Source of the DNA: Tetrapyrgos nigripes
Lineage: Eukaryota > Basidiomycota > Agaricomycetes > Agaricales > Campanellaceae
Direction of reading: 5' to 3'
DNA length: 64,000 nucleotides
Assembly (NCBI GenBank): GCA_013368315.1
Contig: JAACJM010000105.1
Coordinates: forward strand, 186,001 to 250,000
In this document: positions 48,809-59,852 of the stretch, in pieces
Layout: every line of letters starts with the position of its first letter
How positions within the stretch are numbered: the stretch's first letter is position 1
The notes under the pieces: model-generated
Told to the model about the DNA's origin: nothing
What the model saw: the letters and a program-made list of their open reading frames with translations, nothing else
Database searches by the model: none
Position numbers and translations under genes: made by a program

Positions 48809-49742
48809 TTAAACAATTAGTTCTCCTTCTACACTTTCAGATTCTAGAGCTAGACGAGGGAGGAGCATATCATAACGCTGACGGTGTTTCCTTTTAAGAT
48901 ATTTTAAAATCTTTGCTCGATGGTGTACGAGCTTCCGCAAACCAAGACGATTTCCGACGTCTCTTTTGTGGTTGGTGAGATGACTCCAGAGGTTGCGAAT
49001 GCGGTACGTGAGTAGGGCGGCTGAACAACAACAAAAAAACAAACGAGAGAAAGTGAGCATGAGAAACAGCATGGACGAAAGACACTTCGCACCTTGCACC
49101 TCTGTACGCCCAGGATCAAAAGGGTTCTCGGGTGTAGAAAACTTTGCAATAATCCTTCGTTTATTCTCATACTGGACACCATCCGCATCCGCATTCCGCA
49201 AGTCAATAGCTCTCGCAAACTCGTTTGCCTTCTTCAACTCCCGCTGCTCGCCTTTCTGAAGTGTATCAGACAACTCCTTGGAAAATGTGCCCTCCGACAA
49301 TCCTTGACCCGCAGATAGACGCGGGAGCTTGTCGAATAAAAGCTTTGCCTCCGAAACGGTGACACCGTAGGCAAATTGCTGGGGAAGCTCGATAGTACCA
49401 ATAGAGGTGTCAAGTGGTACGCGTTTTGGAGGAGAGGCAAGTTCTGCTTCGTTGACTAGCACTCTGGCTAAATCACACTTGTCCCACTTGTGTTCCTCCC
49501 CGGCTCTTGTGCCTAGGATGACGCTAGGTTTTCTAGCTCTGGCTGCCTCCCATCGTTTAGTTTTAAGTTCTTCGAGAGCTTTGCGAGAAAGCTGTCTTGG
49601 GGCTGAGCGAGCAGCAGAGGTGTGAAAGAGGGAAGTAGAACTTGACGACGCGACACAGCGCGAAGCTAGATTTTATTCCAGTTAGCGGATACAAAATGTG
49701 AACAAGATTGAACAAACTTTGAGATAAACATGTTCTAAACAT
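48809..49742 (-). CDS. MRPS28: Mitochondrial ribosomal protein uS15m
   Basis: A component of the mitochondrial small ribosomal subunit. Exon 1 (MFRTCLSQ) and the start of exon 2 (TSRCVASSSSTSLFHTSAAR) make a basic, Ser-rich, acid-free leader typical of mitochondrial import. It is followed by a fungal extension (LSRKALEELKTKRWEAARAR). The conserved S15 domain is in the last exon: AALLTYRIRNLWSHLTNHKR then NRLGLRKLVHHRAKILKYLK and RYDMLLPRLALES, with the His/Arg/Lys rRNA-binding face. I placed the ATG at 49742 because a GTTTGT...TCTAG intron joins this leader in frame; a shorter frame opening later would lack it. Complete. Confidence 0.9.
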
Positions 49743-50006
49743 GTTCAAGTGCAGGAAGAGAGAGAGAAACGCCTCTACGAGGCTTGGTACAGCGACGGCG
49801 TCAAGCAAGTGTCCAGCGAAAACTGTTTTTTGATCACCTGACCGCGGGAAATCTTTCTGACAATTAGGGGCGTTTTTGGTCAGCACATCTTCCTCACAAA
49901 CTACCACTTCGTGCCTCAGCCGCTGAGAGCTTTCTCCTGAATTCTTAGTCTAAGCTGACTACGGCTTTACCTCTGCACTAAATATTGTGCCTTAGAGTCT
50001 CATATC

Positions 50007-51230
50007 ATGCCCCCAACCCGACAAGGAACGCGTTCTGCACCCAGTAGGATTCGGAGGTCAAAGTACAGTGAGTGATCCTGTCTTGTTTCTTTGAGATCGC
50101 TCTTAGGTTTTTTCTCTCTCTGGTGTAGGTTGTGAGTGTCATTTTCTTGACATGTTCACCGAAGTCTCTTCTGACTTGCCCTGACAAGTTCTGTTTTGCT
50201 CAGCACAAGAACTTCTTATTGTGCGTAAAATCAGCTACGGACTTAATATCAGAGGAGTATGCCCAATTTCTCGCTGAGGCAGACGAGTGGATCCAGAAGT
50301 ATCCATGTTGGATGGCTGAAAAGGAGCAGTCGGAGGAGGAATATGAACGTTTTATACAAATGTACCGAGAGGAGCAGGAGAAACGCTGGGCCGCGGAGTG
50401 GATCAAGAAGGAAGCGCAGAGTGCATAGAGAAGATTCTAAACGGGAAGAATGTGCTTTGGGTGACTGCTACTGGTGTTGGGAAGTCGGCAGCCTTTCAAG
50501 TCCCTCTCACCATGATTGTTCATGATGGGATACGGACAAATCCTGGTCTTTATCCTGAAGTTGAGGCGAAAGAGAAGGCCGTAGGGATAGTGGTGACACT
50601 CAACAAGGGTCTTGCTGGCCTTATAGTGCGTTCCCGTCCTTCTATGATGCGTCTAGCACGAAGACTAACGTTGTTTTCGCAGGGTCCAGAGTTGTCCAAG
50701 CTTGGAGTGTCTGCGTTTGCGTATACGCACAACAATGTCACCAAATTCTGAAAGACCAAACGGGACAGAGGCAAGGAGATTTCTATGTGGACATACAACG
50801 TCGTTTGCCCCGACCCCGAGCACCTAAAGACCGACGAATGGCAACACATTGCTTCCTCACCTACCTTTCGCAAACACTCCATGTTCACATACACGGAGGA
50901 GGCTCATCTTATCGAGGAGTGGGGAAAACCGGGCTTCAGTTTCGTTTCATTGAAAATTTCTTTTGTACTCATCTACTGTCTGCAATATCATCATTTGCTC
51001 TTTCTGAAATTCTGCTACGCTTGAGCCCGGGAAGTCAACGAATCTCGTTTGCGAGACACTAGGCTTTAAAATGCCTTCATTCCACCTACTACACGGCTAC
51101 AACGAGCGCCCGAACTTGCAGTTCATCGTCGAGCCTTTGACGCATGGCCTTGGTCGAGAAAATGTGTTTCCTCAGTTGCTCCCATACCTTCCGAGTGGCC
51201 GAATGTTCTCTTAAGAGAGTAAACGGACGT
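50007..51230 (+). pseudogene. RecQ-like DEAD/DEAH helicase fragment
   Basis: The left part, opened by ATG 50007, has a charged region (FLAEADEWIQKYPCWMAEKE). Helicase motif I follows as VTATGVGKSAAFQVPL, and motif II as TEEAHLIEEWG, with Glu replacing the usual Asp. Further on, in other frames, come FRFIENFFCTHLLSAISSFA and LHGYNERPNLQFIVEPLTHG. The second helicase lobe is absent. At least two frame changes and a stop (after AYTHNNVTKF) break the gene, and the fungalysin duplicate starts right after it. RecQ-like copies of this type are numerous in mushroom genomes and many are broken. Confidence 0.75.
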
Positions 51231-51467
51231 GTTGAGAGCAAAAAGACAGTTTTTTTCGCTGCAGGAGTTGGAAAAAGATGAAGCGAAAGAAAGGGTGACT
51301 TCGCAGGCCTCAAGTCACATCCTGTTGCACCTTATATGTACTTCGAGCATTTGTCTTTTGCCAAAATCACAGATTAACGAGAAACATAATGATGCAACAT
51401 GTTGATAATTTTCGTTGCTGAAGTTGTCCGTGGGGCAAGCAGTCATTTACGAGAGTATCAAAAATAT

Positions 51468-53702
51468 CTAGCAACCAGAGGGGACAGTACTGTCATCCCG
51501 ATAATTGGCGGCATTGACACCCAATCCTCTGCTGGCGAAGGCTTTCCAAAGGGTACAGTTGTTGGCGCCATCGTACCTGTTTTGGTCGGCTTGAATCCAG
51601 GCATCACGAGCAGTAAGGACTACGGCGAATGGATTAGCAACGAATCTCACGAAGAAAGGCTGAAAATTAGAGCACTCACAAGTCGGGTTGCAAGGCTGCA
51701 GAGCAAGAGCATCCATGAACAAATGAAGATAAACGACGTTTCCTTCGCTTCCAGTGGTGTCTGTCTTGGCATTCGGAGAGAAGCCGTGGACGCCAACGAG
51801 CGCAGCGTAGACATTGTGAAGCATGTTTGCCCAGACTTCACCAATATTGTGAATTTCGTCAAGGATTTGCAAGCTGGAGTAACGGAGCGGGTTGACGGAG
51901 GCAGAAGTTGAGTATGGGTGGCTTCGAATACCAGCCGGTTTGTCGACAACGTATGTACCGATGACACAGTCGAGGATTTCAGCAGAAGTTTGTTCTGTCC
52001 ACTCAGCCATAGCATCGGACCAACCCTCACCCATACCACCAGCTTCGGTGCTCTGCAGGCAACGGCCAGTTCCTCCGCCAGTCATCCGATTAGTAAGACC
52101 ATGAGTGTACTCATGAACAGGAATGTCGTTTTCGAGGACACCATCACGCCCAGGCTGATTCAGACAAGTTAGATTTCTGTGTTGAACCAAATCCAAAGCG
52201 GTAGACCTACGGTAGTGAGATTGAACAGGAACATCCTCATCTGTCCAGGTTGCCCACTATACTAGGTCAGCGCAAACTTCTCACAAAAAAAAAAATGACA
52301 ACGTACTCAGGAGGTGTAGCAAAGTTGGCATTGTTCGTACCACTTGGATCCTGAACAGAGATTTGGACTCGGTCATTTCCAGCACCTCCTTTTCCAAAGT
52401 TGTTCTGCTGGAAATTAAAGGCACTCTCTGTGAAGCCGTATCTGAGTGACATCATCAGTAAATCCACCTAATACATGAATCCACTTGACGTTACTCACTG
52501 GTACCAAATGTCGTGCAGAGTGTTTCCAAGATAAAAGGCGTTGACCCTAGCAGCATTCACGTTTCCAGTTGTCGTTGGAGAAACGCTGGGATCTTGAGTG
52601 TATATGAAGTTCAGTTCGGAAGAAGACTCTTGAGTGGTGTTCGTCTGAGGGCCTTTGTACGCGATGACATTGTTTCCGCTTGTGTCACTGAGATGAAGAT
52701 GTAATTAGCACCAAACCAAAATAAAGGCGTGCAGAAACTTACGTCGTAGAGGTCGTACCGTTGGAATGCCATCCTTGAGGGGAAGAGGCAGTGTTCTGAG
52801 GATCAGTGAGAGTCTCGAAGCCTTGTGTAATGTTTTGCTTCTCGATGGGAAGAACAAGGTACTGTATGGAAAAATACGATGAATAGAAAGCTCATGGTAG
52901 TCACTCAAGAACTACTCACCGTGGCGCTAGCGACAAAGTCAGTGACTGAGACCAACTCGCCAGTGTGCGCATCAACGAATGCTTCGTGCCAAGTGAAAGC
53001 TTCCTCATTCTGAATCTGGATGACGTGACTCAGGACAGCAGACCCATCATCCTTCAGCAGATACTCCAAAGTGGTAGGGTGTTGATTATAGGTACCAGAT
53101 AGAGCTTGCTCAGCGGTAGAGATGGCATCTTCAACGACAACAGTGGGTGAAGAGGAAGCAATCTTGTCTGGTATATAAAGTTAGGACGCGAAGGGCATAA
53201 TAGTGTTGCTAGGCGACGTACTGGGCTTAGTGAAAGACGAGCCAAGGGAAACGACTTTGTTGGATTTGATAGCGACATTGGCTACTGCGTTAGCAAAAGG
53301 GATACCTTCCTAAGTAAACGAAGTTGTTTAGAAGACAGCCACGTTGATGGGTGAACAACATACATGCTTCTGCTTGAGGTAAGCATGGCTGGTAACATCA
53401 GCCGCATACGAAGACTTGATTTCAAGATCATTGGCATCAAGTCCAAGATGTGAAGCGACAAATGCAATAGCCATCTCGTCCAATGAAGCGTCTTCACGCT
53501 TCGACAAGGGATGGTCTATGCCTTGGTCGAATGTCTCGAACGTGGATGCTGGGTGGAAAGTCTCAATCTGTAGATCACTGCTGATGAGTCGGCGACGGTG
53601 GGTGGCGTGCTTGGAGAAAGTTGCCCATGGTGCAGCAAGAGTAGTTGAAGCATAGACGACAGCCAAAAGCACCGAGGCGAAAACTTTGTTGAAACGGGCC
53701 AT
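51468..53702 (-). CDS. Fungalysin (M36) secreted metalloprotease, copy 4
   Basis: Close copy of copy 2 in reverse orientation: signal peptide [19 protein letters not shown], propeptide [15 protein letters not shown], zinc site [15 protein letters not shown] with HExxH kept, the [10 protein letters not shown] ligand block, and the same C-terminus, TAG at 51468-51470. It has the intron after TPPD (shorter T run than copy 2, and a different 3' end) and, like copy 2, lacks the intron after the zinc exon. Differences from copy 2 are scattered and conservative. The variants next to the first zinc ligands (HEYTH against HENTH) lie outside the metal-binding residues. No break is seen, so it is probably expressed from the TATAAAA at 53811-53805. 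Confidence 0.93.
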
Positions 53703-53804
53703 TTTGAGTGCGAGTGATCGTGCCTATGAGAGTTCCACGAGTGTGCTCGAAGACAAGGAAGGCTGGGGAGACGTCCTGCCGAGTACTAGCGAGGACCATC
53801 CATC

Positions 53805-53811
53805 TTTTATA
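53805..53811 (-). promoter_or_regulatory. TATA box of fungalysin gene 4
   Basis: TATAAAA on the minus strand, about 103 nt before the ATG, followed by AGGACGTCTCCCCAGCCTTC, the leader phrase shared with the other copies. Confidence 0.7.
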
Positions 53812-53855
53812 ACGGACGTTTGGGCGTGGGCGAATCTCATAGCGATGTCATCTAT

Positions 53856-54664
53856 GAAGAATCTATGAAGAATGGGACGAGGTCTGGGAAACGCGTTAGC
53901 TGAATTAGAAGCCAACCGTTAGAAGCTAAGTAGTGCTGCCGCAAAGTCGAGGTACTCTGGGCCCTGAGCTCGCCTCGACTGCCTTGGTCTACCAGTTGGC
54001 AACCGAGCAACGAGCTGTCGAGCTCTGATGGCCTCAAAACTCGCCTTGAAGTTTTTGGAACGGTGGACTTGGAAATCAATTTTAGACTTTTGACTGTAAT
54101 GGCAGGGCCTGCAATTTTGGGAAAAAGTGAGATTCGTTTCAGGACATACCTAGTCTAGTATTTTCATATCAGGCGCTTGTACAACGCTAAGTCCTGGCTC
54201 TGGACGGTGACGCGATGACGTGCAGGGTGCGGAAGACATCTGACCGTGACCGTGGGAAAGCCTGTCAAGCTATAAAGTCCCCATTTTTTCGCCTAAACTC
54301 TCTTTCTTCAGGGAATATGCCACGCTGCGCGATGCAGGACGCTCGACCGTCGATGACAGTGCCAGAGACTCATCTGGGTCCTGTTTTCCCGAGACAAAAC
54401 ACAGTCTAGGAAGTGTCGTTTTGACGATTGGAGGAAACGGCATGTCGATTTTTTGCTGGGACATTTTTTACTGATGGGTGCTTTGTTCGTCGCTGTGTAT
54501 GCTAGAGTAGAGAATACAAATTTTATTCTCCATTCTTGCCTCTAATTATTGCGTATTCATCGAGCTTGTCATTGTATCTTGCACATACGTCGACGTCGAT
54601 ATCGATATTGATAATCCACAGAAAATTATTGGTACAAACATCCTTACTACAGTTCCTGAAAATT
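53856..54664. other. Intergenic between fungalysin 4 and MCC alpha
   Basis: No gene recognised. It holds the upstream side of fungalysin 4 and the 3' side of the carboxylase. Confidence 0.4.
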
Positions 54665-57600
54665 TCAAGACGACTCCTCCTTCCTAGCCTCAGGCTCTAT
54701 ATCCACCAACTCCCTTCCTTCCTCCACCATTTCCCCATTCTTACACCCAATAGCCTTAACTACACCCCCAACATTAGCCCTCAACACCGTCTCCGTCTTC
54801 ATACTTTCCAAAATCACCACACTCTGTCCCTTCTCCACCTTATCACCCACCTTTACCCTCACCTCCACCACCAAACTCGGCATCGGGGCTTTCAAAGCTC
54901 CTTTTGCTTTGGCGTTCGCAGCATCCAATACGTCTCCACCAAGGGATAATAACCATTTTGGTGTGGGTAGGACTAGGGTGGTTTTCTTCCCATCGTTGAA
55001 GATGTGAAGACGTTCCATCGTGTTGGGGGAGTGTGAAGCGGGGATGGAGGGAGGTGGGGGTTGGGAGACGATGGTTGTTTTGGAGAGTTTGTCGTTTAGA
55101 GTTGTGGAGACGGTGGTAGCGTCTACCAGCTGTGCAGGGACAGATCGGTACTCGACGGTACCTTTGGAGGATTTGACGTCAACGTGGAAGAGGCCACCTG
55201 TCGTGGATTTGATGTGGACAGCGATAGGCTCGTTGGTGGTGACACTTTCGTCTTGGAACAGGACTACTCGTTCATAGGCGTCTCCACCGAAACGACGAGA
55301 GGTTAGAGATATCCAGGGTGACACCAATTGTGACTGTGCATGTGCATGACCATAACCAGGCTGGGTTGGAAAGTCTCGCAAAGCAACGTACAAAGCGGCC
55401 TGAGCCAAAACCTCGGACGGAGGTTCAGATACTGGTGGGAAGAGCTCGTCAAAGTGTTTCTATGGAAATCTCGGTGAGTAAACCCAATCTGCCAACAAAA
55501 AAGCAAAAAGCAAAACACTTACGTTAATAAACCCAGTCTCAACCTCTCCGTCCACAAATGCGCGATTCCCCGCCAACGTATTCAGAAATTCCACATTGGT
55601 CGATACACCAACAACGTGGTACTTGTCAAGAGCTTTTCTCAATATCCTCAACGCCTCTGTTCTATCCTTCCCATGTACGATCAACTTGGCAATCATAGGA
55701 TCGTAGAATACCCCGATTTGAGACCCCTGCGTGAACCCTTGCTCCAGCCTCACTGAGGGCTCTACTTTGGTATCATATGAAACCAAATTGGGAGCTAGGG
55801 ACGCCGAATTAGACGGAGACGGAGATGGAGGAGACAAAGTGTTGGAAGGCTGAAAAGGCGTTGCGAAAGTCGCCGTCGGTGTAGGTGTTGAAAGATACAG
55901 AAGAGGTCCAGAATCAGGAAGGAAATTGTTACGGGGATTCTCTGCGTAGATGCGGGCTTCGAATGCGTGGCCGACGAGAGGAACGGCAGATTGCTCTAAT
56001 GGGAGAGGATTCCCTGCGGCGACCTTTGCATGAAAGATGAAAGAGTTTAGGATTAAACGCACCGACGGAAATTAACACGTATAGACCTACTCACCTCTAA
56101 TTGCCACTCCACAAGATCCAGTCCAGTGACCATTTCAGTGACTGGATGCTCGACCTGTAAACGTGTATTCCTAAGGGGTTGGGGATTTCGTGGTCAGGAA
56201 CGCGAACGTTGGACCGGTTGTAATAATGATACTCACATTTCCATGAAATAGAAATCCTGTGTGTCGTTATCGAAGATGAACTCTACTGTCCCGGCTCCAA
56301 CATAGTTGACGGCTCTAGCTGCTGCTACTGCCTTGGCGCTCAAATCCGCTCTCAGCTCGACCGAGAGTCCAGGAGCTGGGGCCTAAGTCACGTTAAGTCT
56401 CCGTCAGTACCGATATGCATAAAAACAAACATCAACCCCACCTCTTCTATGATCTTCTGATTTCTCCTCTGCACCGAACAATCTCTTTCCCAAAGACTAA
56501 CCACACCGCCAAGTGCATCAGCAAACACCTGCACCTCGACGTGTCTTGGTCGTTGGATATACTTCTCCACAAGAACAGTATCATTTCCAAACGATTTCAA
56601 AGATTCTCGTTTAGCAGAAGTCAACGCTTCATGGAACGCTTCAGCCGTAGGGGTCGTTACTGTGCGCATACCCTTTCCACCTCCACCGTGAACGGCCTTG
56701 ATGAGGACCGGGAAACCTATGCGCTGAGCTTGCTCAAAGAGAAAGTCGGGATCTTGGTTTTCACCGTGATATCCTGGGACGCAGGGGACGCCAGCAGCTG
56801 TAGAGATGGAAAATGTCAGCATAACGCATTTCTAAAGGGACGATTACGCACCAGACATGATATTCTTGGATTCACTTCAGAAACAAGTCAGGCTCAAGCA
56901 ATCTCGCAGTGGAACCTCCACACACCTTTTAGAACCCATGCTCACAATGGCACTCGCCGGAGGCCCAATGAATACAATACCCTCGTCAGCGAGTCTCTCT
57001 GCAAATTTGGCATTTTCGCTCAGGAACCCGTAACTGAGATAGGAGGTAAGTGTTAGATGGATGGAAATGGCGGTATCGTAGTGAATAAGTACCCTGGGTG
57101 GACAGCCTGTAAGAATGAGTTATCAATGAGTCGTTTACAGTATATAGGTGATAAGGAAACTCACCTGAGCACCGCTACGACGGCAAACCTCAATGATCTT
57201 GTCTATCCGAAGCTAGGGTTTGAGAGAAGTGAGAAGGAATCTAATAGAGGCATGCTCTGCGACTCACATAACTCTCAGCAGAAGGAGCAGGACCAATGCA
57301 ATACGCTTCATCCGCCTGAGTGTTCCAGTAAGCTTTCAGCTTGTATGTGTGATAGGAGAACAACTCACTAGCTTAACGTGTAATGCGTCTTTATCCACTT
57401 CACTGAACACTGCAACAACCTTTATCCCCAACTTCTTCGCTGTGCGGATAACTCTGCATGCAATTTCTCCCCTGAACTCGATGAGACACATAAATGGCAA
57501 CTAGGTTCGGGTTTCTTCACCTATTCGCCACTAGTATCTTGTCAAAATGAGGCTGGTTAGACCTCTGTCTATCTGGAAGGTCTTCAGAGAGTCAAGGCGA

Positions 57601-57894
57601 TGGTCAGTCATCGAGGTCAAGATGGTCACTATGATGCAACTCACCAGAACTTTGTGAAGCGTAACGTTGCTGGATTCCCCAAGAGTCAGCACGGGTTGAG
57701 TACACCGAGCTATGGCGCCATCTCTTCGAGCCTTGAGAAGCAAATGCATTCGACTCCTTTGCGAAGGAAGTACTACTCCTTTCCGAGGTAGACAGTAAGA
57801 GACTCGGATGACGTCGACATTTTGCGCTCGGAGAGGTAATACGGGATAATGGTACAGAAGACTGAGCCAGAGAGCGCTTTGAAGTAGGAATCAT
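54665..57894 (-). CDS. mccA: Methylcrotonoyl-CoA carboxylase alpha (biotin) subunit
   Basis: Mitochondrial biotin carboxylase of leucine breakdown. Exon 1 ([20 protein letters not shown]) is a typical import leader, rich in Ser, Arg and Lys. Then [20 protein letters not shown] opens the biotin carboxylase domain; ATP-grasp parts follow: [71 protein letters not shown], and [20 protein letters not shown]. After a middle region comes the C-terminal biotinyl domain [20 protein letters not shown] with the lysine in ESMKTETVL. The usual AMKM context is changed to SMKT here. About ten introns. The ATG at 57894 is the only one that gives the leader in frame. Its beta partner is not in the window. Confidence 0.94.
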
Positions 57895-58376
57895 TGGAAA
57901 TTTGGAATGAGAAAGAGAAAGAGAAAGGACGAAAACCGGCTATGTTCCTGATGACGGTCGGATCCAAATTCGCTTTAAATTTCGACGGTGGGGTGCGGGG
58001 TACAGCCATACAATTTAAAAATAACGCGTCCAGACGCGTATTTCTATGTCAAGTAGGAAGCAAAATCTTCTTATGAATGCTCCGGGCCTCTATTCTAAAG
58101 GTACATGTAATTGTAGAATAATGATTGCAGGAGAAAAAGAGACCGGCAAGATCAAGGCAAAACAGCCGAAAAAACCGGATTCAGTGACTCACGTGAAGAA
58201 ATATAGTCTGATGCAGCTGAGACCTGTGAACTTATCTGGTCTTTTTGTGGAACACACCATAATACGCTGCTGTACATCTCTGGTAGCAACATGTACATAT
58301 CTCGACTCTTTGCTAGATTCAAATTTACTGATAGTAAAGCAAAGTCAAAGTTTAGGTGTTTGCGTCGCGTGAGTCG
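57895..58376. other. Upstream region of MCC alpha
   Basis: Promoter side of the carboxylase gene. Frames are motif-free. Confidence 0.4.
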
Positions 58377-58493
58377 CACCTCTCCAAAAGGCTCAATGCG
58401 TAGATAGTAGAGTGGCTTGCGGGGAGATAGAATAATTGCTATCATGAAGGGGCTCAATCATTGTCGGGATTTGAGGCAGCTCACTTAACGAAA
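58377..58493. repeat. 115-nt direct repeat, left copy
   Basis: Matches 63,898-64,000 closely (shared phrases CTCCAAAAGGCT, AGAGTGGCTTGCGG, GATAGAATAATTGCTATCAT, GGCAGCTCACTTAACGAAAC). Short insertions differ between the two. The left boundary is blurred. Confidence 0.9.
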
Positions 58494-58589
58494 CTATGCG
58501 GTTTTGAACTTCGACGACAACGAGCCGCCTAGAGCCTGATACGTTGTGGTTGGCATTACGTCGCAGATCTTGTCCGTACTACGGCGACC

Positions 58590-58990
58590 GTGACGGACCT
58601 CCAATTTCTGGACCTTTGTTATGCAGGGCTCACCGCGGATGGTGCTTGGGAGCTCATTTGTGCTCTCATTGATCGAAATCGCATCCCAGGTTGGAGACTA
58701 TGCTCCCCGAAAACGACTTTTCGGAAAGCATTGTCCAGAACTCATGGATACCATCCGAGACCCGGTCTTCGCTTGGTCTTCGCACTCTCAGTATTGCTAT
58801 CGACTTGCCACAGGATGAGGGCGAGATTTTAGCGAGAGACCATCTCGACAAATTGACTTGAACTCGAGTTTGTAGCGCATGCTGTCACTGTACCAGAAGC
58901 TGGAGAAGGAAACAAGGCCGAGGCCGAGGAAGCTGACGACAATGTAGACGAGCTTGCAAATCTCTTGGAATCTAGCCTGAAAGTGAAGGT
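58590..58990 (+). pseudogene. LRR/F-box-type gene fragment
   Basis: A frame with VTDLQFLDLCYAGLTADGAW and ELICALIDRNRIPG, then in another frame EFVAHAVTVPEAGEGNK and DDNVDELANLLESSLKVK. The leucine pattern resembles the C-terminal half of F-box/LRR proteins. Frames are interrupted and no start is found. Confidence 0.3.
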
Positions 58991-59852
58991 TCGTCGGATT
59001 TTCTCTGGATCCCGAGTCTGAGTCTTGATCGTGTTCTTTCTTTATTCAGGACAAAGAGAGACTTCTCGTCTCTTTGTAATGAAATAGTTCGTGTCTTTTA
59101 TTTTGGGCAGGTATCTAGTCGAAAGGGACCGACAACCCCGGCCGATCCCTTAGATGTAACCTGCATGTAACACGGAAATTGGCAAGAAATTGGAATGTTA
59201 CAACTTACTTTGTGGGTCCCTCTCACAACCCAGACAAATACTGCAACTATTCCTTTAATCTCGTCCTCATACTACCTCCGCATAGGCGAGAAGCTAATTT
59301 CCGACCCGGACCCGATACCCGGTAATTACTCTGACCAAACCGTCTGTCACTGAACAGGACCAGACACCGTAATAGCGTCGTTCCACGAGTCCAGGCTGAC
59401 TTGGAACATCACTGGGGGTATCTCGTCCCTTATCTCTCCTTGACTATCTCCCTTTATCCCGGATTGCAACTCCAAACCCAAATCACTCGACGAATACCCC
59501 TCCAGTAACCCACCAAACCCTACAATGATCCAAAAAGACCAGTACCTCGCCTGGAAGAGAAAACCTGATGAGTTGGAGTTCTTCGAGTTGACGAGAAAGG
59601 TTTGGATGGGAGACTGGAGTAATCAAGCTTGAGGAGATATGTCACTTCGTCTACTCAGATACTAAAGTACCGAGTTTTGCGAGTTGTAATTGAAAAAGTG
59701 CGTCTTTATGCAGTTTAACGCATAGGCATCGAGGTTCTAGAACGAATCGAGAGAAAGAGACGGCATTTGGTACAAGCGTTCTGGCTGTACCGGGCGTCAA
59801 GGAGAATTGTCACGGGTCACGTGTGTTTAAACAAGGTTGTCATCTTTCCCTC
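58991..59852. other. Intergenic region
   Basis: A frame of 35 codons at 59526-59631 (MIQKDQYLAWKRKPDELEFF) could be an orphan small gene or exon; otherwise nothing is recognised. Confidence 0.25.

Larger units (their letters stand above)
51245..53855 (-). repeat. Duplicated block B (inverted partner at 26,262-28,850)
   Basis: The whole block, promoter to 3' flank, is the inverted near-copy of block A. Left edge lies in or next to the helicase relic; right edge lies by a 12-nt tandem repeat (ATCTATGAAGAA twice, about 53,850-53,873). Confidence 0.9.
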
